In this document: piece by piece, positions 1 through 7,857 of the stretch
Layout of the letters: each line of letters opens with the position of its first letter
How positions within the stretch are numbered: position 1 is the first letter of the stretch
Source: an uncultured Ruminococcus sp.
GTDB taxonomy: Bacteria; Bacillota; Clostridia; Oscillospirales; CAG-382
Assembly: GCA_902783535.1 (NCBI GenBank)
Contig: CACZRJ010000070.1
Location: forward strand, 1-16,416
Direction of reading: 5' to 3'
DNA length: 16,416 bases
Made by a program: the position numbers and the translations under genes
Notes under the pieces: model-generated
What the model was told of the DNA's origin: nothing
Database searches by the model: none
What the model saw: only the letters and a program-made list of their open reading frames with translations

Positions 1-37
1 CATTCCGGTAAAAGGTATGGATTTTTCAGCAGAAGTG

Positions 38-46
38 TGATATATT
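38..46 (+). promoter_or_regulatory. possible extended -10 promoter of the GH26-like lipoprotein gene
   Basis: TGATATATT at 38-46 fits an extended -10 element (TG-N-TATATT). A poor -35 match, TGGATT, lies at 18-23 with a 17-base spacer. It sits 40 bases before the start codon at 86. The weak -35 and the nearness of the window edge make this only a candidate. Confidence 0.3.
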
Positions 47-85
47 GATTATGTTGAAGAACAATGCCGAAAAGAAAGGCTTTTT

Positions 86-1978
86 ATGAAGAAAATTTTG
101 ATCTTAACCCTGAGTCTGCTGCTGACGGTTGCGCTTCTGGCATCCGCGTGTACCGTCGTCCCGGAGACCCCGACGGAATCGTCGGAGGAAGGAAATGAAA
201 GCAGAGAGGAATCAGCTGAAATGAGCAGAGGACCCGACGAGAGAGCCAAGACCTATTGGAAGGAAGAATTTTCCGGAAACTTCATCAAGTCCGCTTCGGA
301 CGTCGTCGAAATGCGTACGTACCTGAACGGAAACGCGACGGATCAGCCGGAGGCGCCGGCGGAATCGAACGACGTCAGATATCTGTTCGTCGGGAATGAC
401 GGCGCTCAGGCCGTCGTTTATCCGGAAGGATACACCGTCTCCCTTCCGGGCGGAGACGTACAGGCGGATTACTCCCTCGGGAAATACCGCTCTCAGTATA
501 CTTCCGACGATTACTGTCTGACGATCACCTACGAAAACCAGAATCCCTACGGGGCAAACAAGAACGGATGGGATCTGTACATGCGCGAGTGGCTCGTGGA
601 ACAGATTGAAGACAGCAATTTCCTGACCTCCAACCGCGTGATCCGCACCAGAAAGGTCGGCGAACGGACGAGCGGAAGCTTTGAAGTCAAGGACTACTGC
701 ATGCAGATCAACGTCAAGGGTGAGATTGCATTCCCGTTCTATCAGGTCGCGATCCTCCGTCCCTCCAATTCCTATGCATATTTCTATCTGTTCGTCATGA
801 AGTCGTCGGTGAAGGACAACGACCGCTTTGACGCGATCGTCGACAGCTTCTCCGAATTCGAGCATGTCGGAAAGCCGGTCTGCGGGAAACAGACGTACGA
901 ATTGCGCGAAAACCCGAACTGGAATGACGAAACCAAGGCATATTTCCAGAAGCTCCGCAACCAGACGGACGTCGACTTCGGATTCTTCGCCGAAGGGCAC
1001 GCGGGCGCATACGCCGACTGGCTATGGGACGACGCGAGGCTCGGGAACGCCGACGTCTATATGACCTATCAGCACCTCGGATGGGGGAGCAATCTTGCCG
1101 ATTTCAGCGAGACCTTCCGGCGCGCGGAAAAATACGCGGGCGGCACGGGATTCGACGGGAAGAAGATCTTCAATCTGACCTACCAGTTCACCTGTTCCAA
1201 CAACGCCACGGGCGGATACAACCCGTCCTTCGACATCATTCGCGGAAAAATGGACGAATATTTCCGCACGCTGGCGCAGGCGATCAAGGACTACCGTCAT
1301 CCGGTCCTGTTCCGGCTGAACAACGAGATGAACACCGACTGGACCGACTACTGCGGCATGATGTGCCTGATCGATCCGGACATCTTCCAGATGGCATGGA
1401 GACGGATGTACGACGTATTCGAGGAAGTCGGCGTCGACAACTGCATCTGGATCTTCAACCCGATCGCGACGACCTGCCCTTATTCCAACTGGGGCGAGGA
1501 CCTCTGCTATTTCCCCGGAGAAGACTACGTGCAGATGATCGGACTGACCAGTTACCAGATGAACAACGGCACGCAGGGCAAGGCGCCGGATTCCTTCAAA
1601 GTCATGTACACGACGGCCGCGAACAAACTGCTTCCGTATTTTGATCAGTATCCGTGGATCATCGGTGAATTCGGATGCGCCGCGGGCGGAGCCGCATATT
1701 ACGACTACGGCACTTCGTCCTACGTGATGACCGAACTCGGCCGGAACGGAAGATTCCAGGTCGACTGGGTCAAGGGAATGCTCGAATTCTTCCGCGATAC
1801 GACGCAGGCCGGAGCAAAATTCGCGAGCAGGATCAAGGTCGCGATCTGGTTCTCGGCCAACGATTACGCGAACATCAACGGAAAGAACGAGATCATCAAT
1901 TACATCAAACTGGATGAAAACCGCGAAGAGGTCATTCAGCTGATCCACGACTATCTTGCAAGCAGGAAGTCCGGCTGA
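86..1978 (+). CDS. lipoprotein with C-terminal GH26-like glycoside hydrolase domain
   Basis: The 630-residue product starts with a lipoprotein signal: Lys-Lys, a hydrophobic core, then the lipobox L-A-S-A-C with Cys22 as the likely lipidated residue. A Ser/Glu-rich tether follows (about 30-50). Residues 85-290 form a region I do not recognise. The C-terminal part (about 295-625) resembles family GH26, whose members cleave beta-mannans, some beta-glucans and related polymers. What is seen: RLNNEMN with Glu414 placed as acid/base, a segment around 435-456 ending NCIWIFNP typical of the family, and IIGEFG with Glu528 placed as nucleophile. The start at 86 follows an AAGAAAGG ribosome site. Inferred role: surface-anchored polysaccharide cleavage. 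The exact substrate cannot be told. The next gene begins 72 bases downstream with no clear terminator between, so both may be co-transcribed. Another clan-A glycosidase family is possible. Confidence 0.75.
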   Translation: MKKILILTLSLLLTVALLASACTVVPETPTESSEEGNESREESAEMSRGPDERAKTYWKEEFSGNFIKSASDVVEMRTYLNGNATDQPEAPAESNDVRYLFVGNDGAQAVVYPEGYTVSLPGGDVQADYSLGKYRSQYTSDDYCLTITYENQNPYGANKNGWDLYMREWLVEQIEDSNFLTSNRVIRTRKVGERTSGSFEVKDYCMQINVKGEIAFPFYQVAILRPSNSYAYFYLFVMKSSVKDNDRFDAIVDSFSEFEHVGKPVCGKQTYELRENPNWNDETKAYFQKLRNQTDVDFGFFAEGHAGAYADWLWDDARLGNADVYMTYQHLGWGSNLADFSETFRRAEKYAGGTGFDGKKIFNLTYQFTCSNNATGGYNPSFDIIRGKMDEYFRTLAQAIKDYRHPVLFRLNNEMNTDWTDYCGMMCLIDPDIFQMAWRRMYDVFEEVGVDNCIWIFNPIATTCPYSNWGEDLCYFPGEDYVQMIGLTSYQMNNGTQGKAPDSFKVMYTTAANKLLPYFDQYPWIIGEFGCAAGGAAYYDYGTSSYVMTELGRNGRFQVDWVKGMLEFFRDTTQAGAKFASRIKVAIWFSANDYANINGKNEIINYIKLDENREEVIQLIHDYLASRKSG

Positions 1979-2050
1979 GGAAACAGCTGCTCACTTTTGA
2001 AAAAACAAAAACCGCCGAAATAAACGAACATCAATCACTGGAGGGCCATT

Positions 2051-3940
2051 ATGAAAAGACTGACAGCGCTACTGGCATGCATCGGCATTCTGACGTCCAT
2101 GGCAGGCATCTTCGGGATCCCGGCATCGGCCGCCGCAACCTACGATCACACCGTGACGGTCGACGTCAACGGCGTCGACTGCCCGACGACGGACAAGAAA
2201 CTCGTCGTGTACCAGGCGGGATCTTCGGCGAAAAAACTGTATTCGAAAGATTACAAATTCCGCAATTCGTACCTTCTCGTATTCCGGCAGGACGGCTCTC
2301 TTGCGGAGATCGGAAGCAACCTTCTGGAAGAAAACGGCGTTCAGCTGTCCGTGACCGTTCCCGCGGGCGGATTCATGATCGCGTTCGCCTATTCCGCTTC
2401 CGTCGATCTTTACAAGGCGTTCGAAACCGCGCTGGAAGGCGCAATGCACTACAACGCGACATTCACCGCCGCTTATGAAATGTTCGGAAAGTATGATTCG
2501 AAAACAGGCAAGGTGACCGTTTCGTACAACGATCCGAAGCCGGCCTCCGCAGCCGCCAAAAAATTCCTTTTCATCGGAAACAGTTCGACCTATGTCAACG
2601 CAAGCCCGCTGAAATTCCGCGAGCTGGCCAAAGCGGCCGGCGTGGAAGTCGACGTGACGTACTGCACGGAGGGCAGCGCCTATCTGGAGTACTTCGCGGA
2701 CGGCGGACAGTATGCGACGCGGTTCCAGAATGCGCTCGCGAAGAAGAAATATGATTATGTCGTTTTGCAGGACGCCGCCGCAGCCGATTATGTGAAAGCG
2801 TCCAACGCGCTGAAGACGCTGATCCCGCGGATCAAGGCGAACGGCGCGCAGCCGGTCTTCTACATGCGCTATTATTCGGACAAATCCAGCTGCTATGAAC
2901 TGACGGACAAATATTTCACGCTTTACGAGCGGCTCGCCAGGGAAAACAATACGATCTACGCTCCCGCGGTCGTCGCCTTCCTGCGCTGTCAGGAAAGATA
3001 TCCGGAAATCAATCTATATGCGGATGATTACTCTCATCACTCCAAAGAAGGCAGTTATCTGATCGGCGCGACTATGCTGTACGCATTCCTCGGCATCAGC
3101 CCGGTCGGGAACACCTATACGGCGGATATGGACAGCAAAACAGTCGCCGCTCTTCAGGAATGCGCGGCTTCGTCAATCGACGAACCGTACAAGCCCGATA
3201 CGCCTTTTCAGGATTTTGAAGAAGACGGCAAAACATATACGAACGTGGCGCTCGGGAAAACCTACGAGCGCACCGTAAAGCCGTACGAACAAAGCGAAGG
3301 CAAGTGGGTCGACTACGACAAGTCGACCGGGAAGCTGCTCGGAAAAATGACTGACGGCGTTCTCGCATCGTCCGGGGACGATCTTGCCATCGGCGCATAC
3401 AAAGGCTCCGACAGCGCTCCGTCGGACGTCATCATCGACCTTGGACAGAATTACGATCTCCGCAAATTCGTAACGGATCTGCACGGCAACGAAGGCTGGG
3501 GAATCAACAGTCCTGAAAAGTCGTCCGTTTATGTGTCCGTTTCCTCCGATGGTACGAATTATGAAAAGGTGGGGGATCTGTCCTGCCCGTCTTTCAAGAA
3601 GAGCGGCAGCTGGATCCGCGGAATGTTCTCGCTGAATCTGGACAAAGATGTGAATGCCAGATATGTGAAGTTTTCCTACCAGGCTCAGGGACCGAACTAT
3701 TTCTGCTGGACGAGCGAAGCGGCCGTGTTCGGAGCTTCGTCCGGAGAGACGTCGCTGAAAGGCGATGTCGACGGCAACGGGAAAGTCAATGCCATGGACT
3801 ACCTGCAGTTGAAGCGGTACGTCCTGAAGAATTTCACGCCTTCCGATGCCGTTCTCGCCAGAATGGACGTCAACGGGGATAAGAAGATCGACGCCAGAGA
3901 TTACGGTCTCGTCAAGAGGATCGTCCTCCACACAGCCTGA
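2051..3940 (+). CDS. secreted SGNH-hydrolase-like protein with discoidin-like and dockerin domains
   Basis: This 629-residue protein has a Sec signal peptide with an A-S-A cleavage site near residue 27. An unassigned, probably beta-rich region follows (about 30-160). Residues 170-355 look like an SGNH/GDSL-type hydrolase of the DUF4886 sort: FIGNSS with Ser178 as likely nucleophile, and D-Y-S-H with Asp326 and His329 as the other catalytic residues. Residues 398-563 resemble an F5/8 type C (discoidin) carbohydrate-binding domain. The end (571-629) is a type I dockerin: two calcium loops, DVDGNGKVNAMD and DVNGDKKIDARD, each followed by a K-R helix. Dockerins bind cohesins, so the protein is probably part of a cellulosome-like or cell-surface complex. 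An esterase acting on acylated plant or host glycans is inferred, not shown. GGAGGG at 2040-2045 supports the start. Confidence 0.8.
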   Translation: MKRLTALLACIGILTSMAGIFGIPASAAATYDHTVTVDVNGVDCPTTDKKLVVYQAGSSAKKLYSKDYKFRNSYLLVFRQDGSLAEIGSNLLEENGVQLSVTVPAGGFMIAFAYSASVDLYKAFETALEGAMHYNATFTAAYEMFGKYDSKTGKVTVSYNDPKPASAAAKKFLFIGNSSTYVNASPLKFRELAKAAGVEVDVTYCTEGSAYLEYFADGGQYATRFQNALAKKKYDYVVLQDAAAADYVKASNALKTLIPRIKANGAQPVFYMRYYSDKSSCYELTDKYFTLYERLARENNTIYAPAVVAFLRCQERYPEINLYADDYSHHSKEGSYLIGATMLYAFLGISPVGNTYTADMDSKTVAALQECAASSIDEPYKPDTPFQDFEEDGKTYTNVALGKTYERTVKPYEQSEGKWVDYDKSTGKLLGKMTDGVLASSGDDLAIGAYKGSDSAPSDVIIDLGQNYDLRKFVTDLHGNEGWGINSPEKSSVYVSVSSDGTNYEKVGDLSCPSFKKSGSWIRGMFSLNLDKDVNARYVKFSYQAQGPNYFCWTSEAAVFGASSGETSLKGDVDGNGKVNAMDYLQLKRYVLKNFTPSDAVLARMDVNGDKKIDARDYGLVKRIVLHTA

Positions 3941-3969
3941 GTATACGCTCCGTCCGGAGGAAGTATTAC

Positions 3970-5112
3970 ATGAGCGAAGGTATGTTTTCCATCCGCCCCC
4001 GCGCGGGACGCGGTCCGTTCGGATTCGGATTCATGCGTCTGCCGATGAACGGCGAAACGGTCGACTGGGACCAGACGTCGAAAATGGTCGACCTCTTTCT
4101 GGAAGCCGGATTCTGCTATTTCGACACCGCGCACGTCTATCTCGGCGGTCAGAGCGAACAGGCGATCAGACGCTGTCTGACGGAACGGTATCCGAGGGAA
4201 TCCTATCTGCTCGCGGACAAACTGTCCGCAAGCTGCTTTCAGACGGAAGAAGACATCCGCCCGCTGATCCGGCGTCAGCTGGAGATCTGCGGGGTGGACT
4301 ATTTCGACTTCTATCTGATGCACGCCCAGGATATGAAGCGCTTCGAGCGTTTCTGCGAACTTCGGGCGTACGAAACCGCCTTCCGGCTGCGCGACGAGGG
4401 AATTCTTCGCCACGTCGGGCTGTCGTTCCACGATACCGCGGACGTTCTTGACGTCATACTGACCAGGTACCCGCAGCTGGAATTCGTCCAGATCCAGTTC
4501 AACTATCTGGATTACGACGACGGCGTCGTCCAGAGCAGGAAATGCTATGACGTCTGCCGCGCGCACGGGAAGCCGGTGATCGTGATGGAACCGGTGAAAG
4601 GCGGACGGCTCGCATCGCTTTCCGAGCGTGAGCGCTCGCTCCTGGACCGGTTCGGACCGGAAAAGAGCAGCGCCGGGTACGCGTTGCGCTATGCGGCCGG
4701 ATTCGAAGGCATTGAAATGGTCTTGTCCGGCATGTCGTCCGTCGAGCAGATGGAGGACAACCTGAAGACGATGCGGAATTTCCTGCCGCTCACGGACGGG
4801 GAGCGGAACGCGCTCGAGCAGATCCGCGACATGATTCACGGGGAGAAGCAGATCCCCTGCACGGCATGCAGATACTGCACGGACGGATGTCCCGCGACGA
4901 TCCCGATCCCGGACCTGTTCTCCTGCTGGAATTCCTTTTCCAGCGGAAACGGCTGGACCAGCAGAAAAAAATATGCAGGGCTGACTGCCGAAGGCGGACG
5001 CGCGGCCGACTGCCTGGAGTGCGGTCAGTGCGAAGACGCCTGCCCGCAGCATCTGCCGATCCGCGACCTTCTCAAGCAGGTTTCCCGGACGTTCGACGTT
5101 TCGGAAACCTGA
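3970..5112 (+). CDS. aldo/keto reductase with two C-terminal 4Fe-4S cluster motifs
   Basis: The 380-residue product is a cytosolic aldo/keto reductase of the ferredoxin-fused kind common in anaerobic Clostridia. The TIM-barrel part (about 15-280) shows the family tetrad Asp52, Tyr57, Lys84 and His118 (in LMHAQD). The C-terminal 85 residues hold two C-x2-C-x2-C-x3-C motifs, Cys297/300/303/307 and Cys348/351/354/358, each with a following Pro, as in bacterial ferredoxins. Such proteins are expected to move electrons between iron-sulfur clusters and a carbonyl substrate or a nicotinamide cofactor. The substrate is unknown. GGAGG at 3956-3960 lies 9 bases before the ATG. The gene starts 29 bases after the dockerin gene and probably shares its transcript. 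A terminator follows at 5151-5200. No signal peptide is present, so the link to the secreted neighbours is positional only. Confidence 0.9.
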   Translation: MSEGMFSIRPRAGRGPFGFGFMRLPMNGETVDWDQTSKMVDLFLEAGFCYFDTAHVYLGGQSEQAIRRCLTERYPRESYLLADKLSASCFQTEEDIRPLIRRQLEICGVDYFDFYLMHAQDMKRFERFCELRAYETAFRLRDEGILRHVGLSFHDTADVLDVILTRYPQLEFVQIQFNYLDYDDGVVQSRKCYDVCRAHGKPVIVMEPVKGGRLASLSERERSLLDRFGPEKSSAGYALRYAAGFEGIEMVLSGMSSVEQMEDNLKTMRNFLPLTDGERNALEQIRDMIHGEKQIPCTACRYCTDGCPATIPIPDLFSCWNSFSSGNGWTSRKKYAGLTAEGGRAADCLECGQCEDACPQHLPIRDLLKQVSRTFDVSET

Positions 5113-5150
5113 GGCCCGGCGGAAGTCTTCGGAGCACATCCGGCAATACG

Positions 5151-5200
5151 AAAAAAGCAGGACAAGAGTCTGACGGCTCCTGTCCTGTTTTATGCTTTTT
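5151..5200. terminator. bidirectional intrinsic terminator
   Basis: An 11-base inverted repeat, CAGGACAAGAG (5158-5168) against CTCCTGTCCTG (5177-5187), pairs with one mismatch around an 8-base loop. A run of six A lies on the left and T-rich sequence (TTTT, then TTTTT) on the right. It can therefore end both the plus-strand gene stopping at 5112 and the minus-strand gene stopping at 5209. Confidence 0.85.
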
Positions 5201-5208
5201 CGAACGCC

Positions 5209-6696
5209 CTATTTGTGGTAGAGCTTTTTCGTGTAGTATTTCGGTTCGCAGGTGAGATTGATCCCGAGCTTTCTGAAGATGTCCTCGTCCACCTGAGGCA
5301 GAATGATCGTCGCGTGCGCTTCGCAGCCGCGGAGTTCGTTCAGCAGTTCGAACGCCCGGGCGGCATTCAGGTCGAGGGCAGCGCTCATCGCGAGGGCGAT
5401 CAGCGTCTCGTTGCTGTGCAGACGCGGGTTGTGATTGCCGAGCACGTCCAGTTTGAGTTTCTGGATCGGTTCGATGACCTCGGGCTGGATCATTTTCAGG
5501 ATTTTGGGGAATCCGGCCAGCTTTTTGACGGCGTTCAGGAGGACGGCGGAAGCCGCTCCGAGCAGAGCGGAGTTCTTTCCGGTGACGATGGTCCCGTCCG
5601 GAAGTTCCAGCGCGACGGCGGGCTGACCTTCCAGAGTTTCGCTGCGGTCGAGCGCCGCTTTGACGACGGGCCGTTCATCGACGCTGATGCTTGCCTGGCT
5701 CATCAGAGATTCCAACTTGCTGACGCAGGCCGGCTTCAGCTTCCCGGCTTTGACGTCGCACATTGTTTTGAAATATCTGCGGATGATCTCGTCATTCGAC
5801 GCCTTCTGGCAGGCCTCGTCGTCGACGATGCAGTACCCGGCCATATTGACGCCCATGTCCGTCGGAGAATGGTACGGGCTGGTTCCGCTGATGCGTTCGA
5901 AAATCGCGTTCAGAACGGGGAAGTTTTCGACGTCTCTGCTGTAGTTGACGGCCGAGCGTCCGTAAGCTTCCAGATGGAACGGATCGATCATGACGATGTC
6001 GTTCAGATCGACGGTCGCAGCTTCGTAAGCCAGATTGACGGGATGCTTGACCGGAAGATTCCAGATGGGGAAGGTCTCGAATTTCGCGTATCCGGATTTG
6101 ATCCCGCGAATGCTGTCGTGATACAGCTGCGAGAGGCAGGTGGCCATTTTGCCGGAGCCCGGGCCCGGAGCTGTGACGACGACCAGCGGCCGCGTCGTGA
6201 CGATGTAGTCGTTCTTTCCGTAGCCGTCCGGAGAGACGATATGGGAGACGTTGTGCGGATAGCCTTCGATCGGATAATGGATGAAAACAGGCATGTTCAG
6301 CTGCTCGAGCCTGTTCTTGAAATTGACAGCGGATTTCTGCCCGTTGAATTGCGAGATGACGACGGAACCGACGTACAGGCCGATCTCACGGAAGGCGTCG
6401 ATCAGACGGAGAACGTCGGCGTCGTACGAGATGCCGATGTCGCCGCGGATCTTGCTGTTTTCGATGTCGCCGGCATTGATCACGATGACGATCTCCGCCT
6501 GGTCTTTCATCTTCAAAAGCATCTGGACTTTGCTGTCCGGCTTGAATCCGGGCAGAACGCGCGAGGCGTGATAGTCGTCGAAAAGTTTTCCGCCGAACTC
6601 CAGATAGAGCTTTCCGCCGAACTGCGCGATCCGGTTTTCGATGTGTTCCGACTGCATGGAAATATATTTTTCGTTGCTGAAACCCGTCCTGATCAT
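5209..6696 (-). CDS. DUF1846 family protein of unknown function
   Basis: This 495-residue protein matches the DUF1846 family, widespread in Firmicutes and structurally solved in structural genomics but without a settled function as far as I know. The most telling segment is TAPGPGSGKMATCLSQLYH at about 175-193, a conserved glycine-rich loop resembling a P-loop. Two family-style blocks follow, LPVKHPVNLAYEAATVDL and SPTDMGVNMAGYCIVDD. No signal peptide or membrane segment is seen, so it is probably cytosolic. The start is set at 6696: GGAGGT (6703-6708) lies 6 bases upstream, and a consensus promoter sits at 6728-6756. A longer open frame reaching 6756 would put its start codon on the -35 box. 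The length fits the family. It is monocistronic, between the terminators at 5151-5200 and 6819-6838. Nucleotide binding is only an inference. Confidence 0.85.
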   Translation of the reverse strand: MIRTGFSNEKYISMQSEHIENRIAQFGGKLYLEFGGKLFDDYHASRVLPGFKPDSKVQMLLKMKDQAEIVIVINAGDIENSKIRGDIGISYDADVLRLIDAFREIGLYVGSVVISQFNGQKSAVNFKNRLEQLNMPVFIHYPIEGYPHNVSHIVSPDGYGKNDYIVTTRPLVVVTAPGPGSGKMATCLSQLYHDSIRGIKSGYAKFETFPIWNLPVKHPVNLAYEAATVDLNDIVMIDPFHLEAYGRSAVNYSRDVENFPVLNAIFERISGTSPYHSPTDMGVNMAGYCIVDDEACQKASNDEIIRRYFKTMCDVKAGKLKPACVSKLESLMSQASISVDERPVVKAALDRSETLEGQPAVALELPDGTIVTGKNSALLGAASAVLLNAVKKLAGFPKILKMIQPEVIEPIQKLKLDVLGNHNPRLHSNETLIALAMSAALDLNAARAFELLNELRGCEAHATIILPQVDEDIFRKLGINLTCEPKYYTKKLYHK

Positions 6697-6727
6697 ATGA
6701 GCACCTCCCGCAAAAAAACCATTTGAA

Positions 6728-6756
6728 ATTATAGCCGACCGGAAAAATGATGTCAA
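6728..6756 (-). promoter_or_regulatory. sigma-A promoter of the DUF1846 gene
   Basis: On the minus strand TTGACA (6751-6756) and TATAAT (6728-6733) are both perfect consensus hexamers separated by exactly 17 bases. Transcription would begin near 6721, about 25 bases before the ATG at 6696. Strong, apparently constitutive expression is expected. Confidence 0.92.
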
Positions 6757-6810
6757 GGATTTCTTTCGGTATTTCGAAGAAAAATGAGCGCCGGATTCGC
6801 AGCCGCTCCA

Positions 6811-6838
6811 ACAGAGAAGGCCGGCGGAATCGCCGGCC
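6811..6838 (-). terminator. intrinsic terminator of the lipid kinase gene
   Basis: Read on the minus strand, GGCCGGCG and CGCCGGCC pair perfectly over 8 bases (6831-6838 with 6819-6826) around a 4-base loop. TTCTCTGT follows. The stem is very stable but the T-tract is poor. It lies 20 bases after the stop codon at 6858. Confidence 0.7.
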
Positions 6839-6857
6839 CGGATGCGCAGTCCTTCGG

Positions 6858-7721
6858 TCAGACGGATTTGGCAGAAACTTCAGAGACGTTCAGAACGGTT
6901 TCCCCGTCGATCTGCGCCGCGACCGGACGGTCGAATTTGACTGTGATCTCGTGTCCTGTCAGGATCGTGATATTTTTCTTGTGCTTGATGTGCTCTCCCT
7001 TGAAAATGCCCGGGAAGGCCGCGAGCGTCGCGATTTTTCCCGATCCGTGCCAGATCAGCACGGACAGCGTGTGCTCCGGATTGAGACGGTCCTGGTCGGG
7101 CGTCGGGATCATTCCGCCGCCGTAGCACTTTCCGTGCATGACGGGCGCCAACCAGACCTTCTTGAATTCATGCTTTTTTCCGTCGACGGTCACGACGGCA
7201 TTCGTCGGCTTGTAGTGGAACAGAAGGCCCTTGATGGCGATGCCGGCGTAATTGACAGGCTTGTCGGACTGCTTTCTCAGTTCGTCACCGACTTCGCAGC
7301 AGTATCCGTCGATGCCGTATCCGACGCCGTTGACGAAGAGGCGGGACTGCCCGTTGATGGTGACGGTCGGGAGATCGCAGAGATATTTCTTGAGCGGGAA
7401 CAATGGTCCGACAGGGCTCTCCTTTTTCCCGACGTCTGCCAGAAAGTCGTTTCCGGTGCCTGCCGCGTAGAGCAGAATGTCGTTCGGGACATCGAGACCG
7501 GAAATGTGGTTCGCGAAATGATTGATGGTTCCGTCGCCGCCGACGAGAATGACAGGGACATCCGGCCCGATCTCATGAAGCCATGCGGAATAGTCCTCGA
7601 TCCGGGTGATGGACTGAAAAACAAGTTCGTCGCCCTTCAGAAGCCCGTTCAGCTCCTCCGCTTTTTCCTTTCCGTGATTGCTGCACGCCATCGGGTTGTA
7701 AAGAACGATATACTTTGACAT
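6858..7721 (-). CDS. diacylglycerol kinase family lipid kinase (DgkB/YegS-like)
   Basis: The 287-residue product belongs to the DAGK-catalytic-domain family, which phosphorylates lipid hydroxyls such as diacylglycerol with ATP. The N-terminal half shows YNPMACSNHG (8-17) and the diagnostic nucleotide loop GGDGT at 61-65, followed by AAGTGNDF at 86-93. The C-terminal half is the beta-rich substrate domain typical of the family. Length is close to that of DgkB and YegS. A soluble, membrane-associating enzyme recycling diacylglycerol into phosphatidic acid is likely. The precise lipid cannot be told, and a sphingoid or other lipid kinase is possible. The start at 7721 is preceded by AGAGGTG (7727-7733) and its own promoter. 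It is transcribed divergently from tcdA and ends at the hairpin at 6819-6838. Confidence 0.88.
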   Translation of the reverse strand: MSKYIVLYNPMACSNHGKEKAEELNGLLKGDELVFQSITRIEDYSAWLHEIGPDVPVILVGGDGTINHFANHISGLDVPNDILLYAAGTGNDFLADVGKKESPVGPLFPLKKYLCDLPTVTINGQSRLFVNGVGYGIDGYCCEVGDELRKQSDKPVNYAGIAIKGLLFHYKPTNAVVTVDGKKHEFKKVWLAPVMHGKCYGGGMIPTPDQDRLNPEHTLSVLIWHGSGKIATLAAFPGIFKGEHIKHKKNITILTGHEITVKFDRPVAAQIDGETVLNVSEVSAKSV

Positions 7722-7757
7722 CTTGCACCTCTTTCAGCAGATTCTTTCCTCTTGTGT

Positions 7758-7786
7758 ATTATGCCTCTGTCCGAGAGAAAAGTCAA
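7758..7786 (-). promoter_or_regulatory. sigma-A promoter of the lipid kinase gene
   Basis: On the minus strand TTGACT (7781-7786) and CATAAT (7758-7763) are separated by 17 bases, each one base from consensus. The promoter lies 36 bases upstream of the ATG at 7721 and back to back with the tcdA promoter. Confidence 0.85.
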
Positions 7787-7799
7787 GTGCCGATTCGGC

Positions 7800-7828
7800 T
7801 TGACGGGAGAAAAGAAAACGGATATAAT
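7800..7828 (+). promoter_or_regulatory. sigma-A promoter of tcdA
   Basis: TTGACG (7800-7805), a 17-base spacer and a perfect TATAAT (7823-7828) precede the ATG at 7858 by 29 bases. Its -35 box is only 13 bases from that of the divergent lipid kinase promoter, so both -35 regions face each other. Confidence 0.87.
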
Positions 7829-7857
7829 GGTTACAGAAATGAAAAAGGGGAAGAAAA

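Noticed and set aside
1997..2025. Promoter in the gap before the dockerin gene (TTGAAA at 1997-2002)
   Set aside because: No acceptable -10 occurs 16-18 bases downstream. The best is ATAAAC.
5215..6726. A 503-codon open frame on the plus strand opposite the DUF1846 gene
   Set aside because: It is antisense to a gene with clear family motifs, promoter and ribosome site. Its translation is rich in Asp, Val and Arg with no recognisable domain, as expected for a shadow frame in GC-rich DNA.
6697..6756. Longer N-terminus of the DUF1846 gene starting at 6756
   Set aside because: The extra 20 codons lie over a perfect -35/-10 promoter and the leader. The ATG at 6696 has an ideal GGAGGT.
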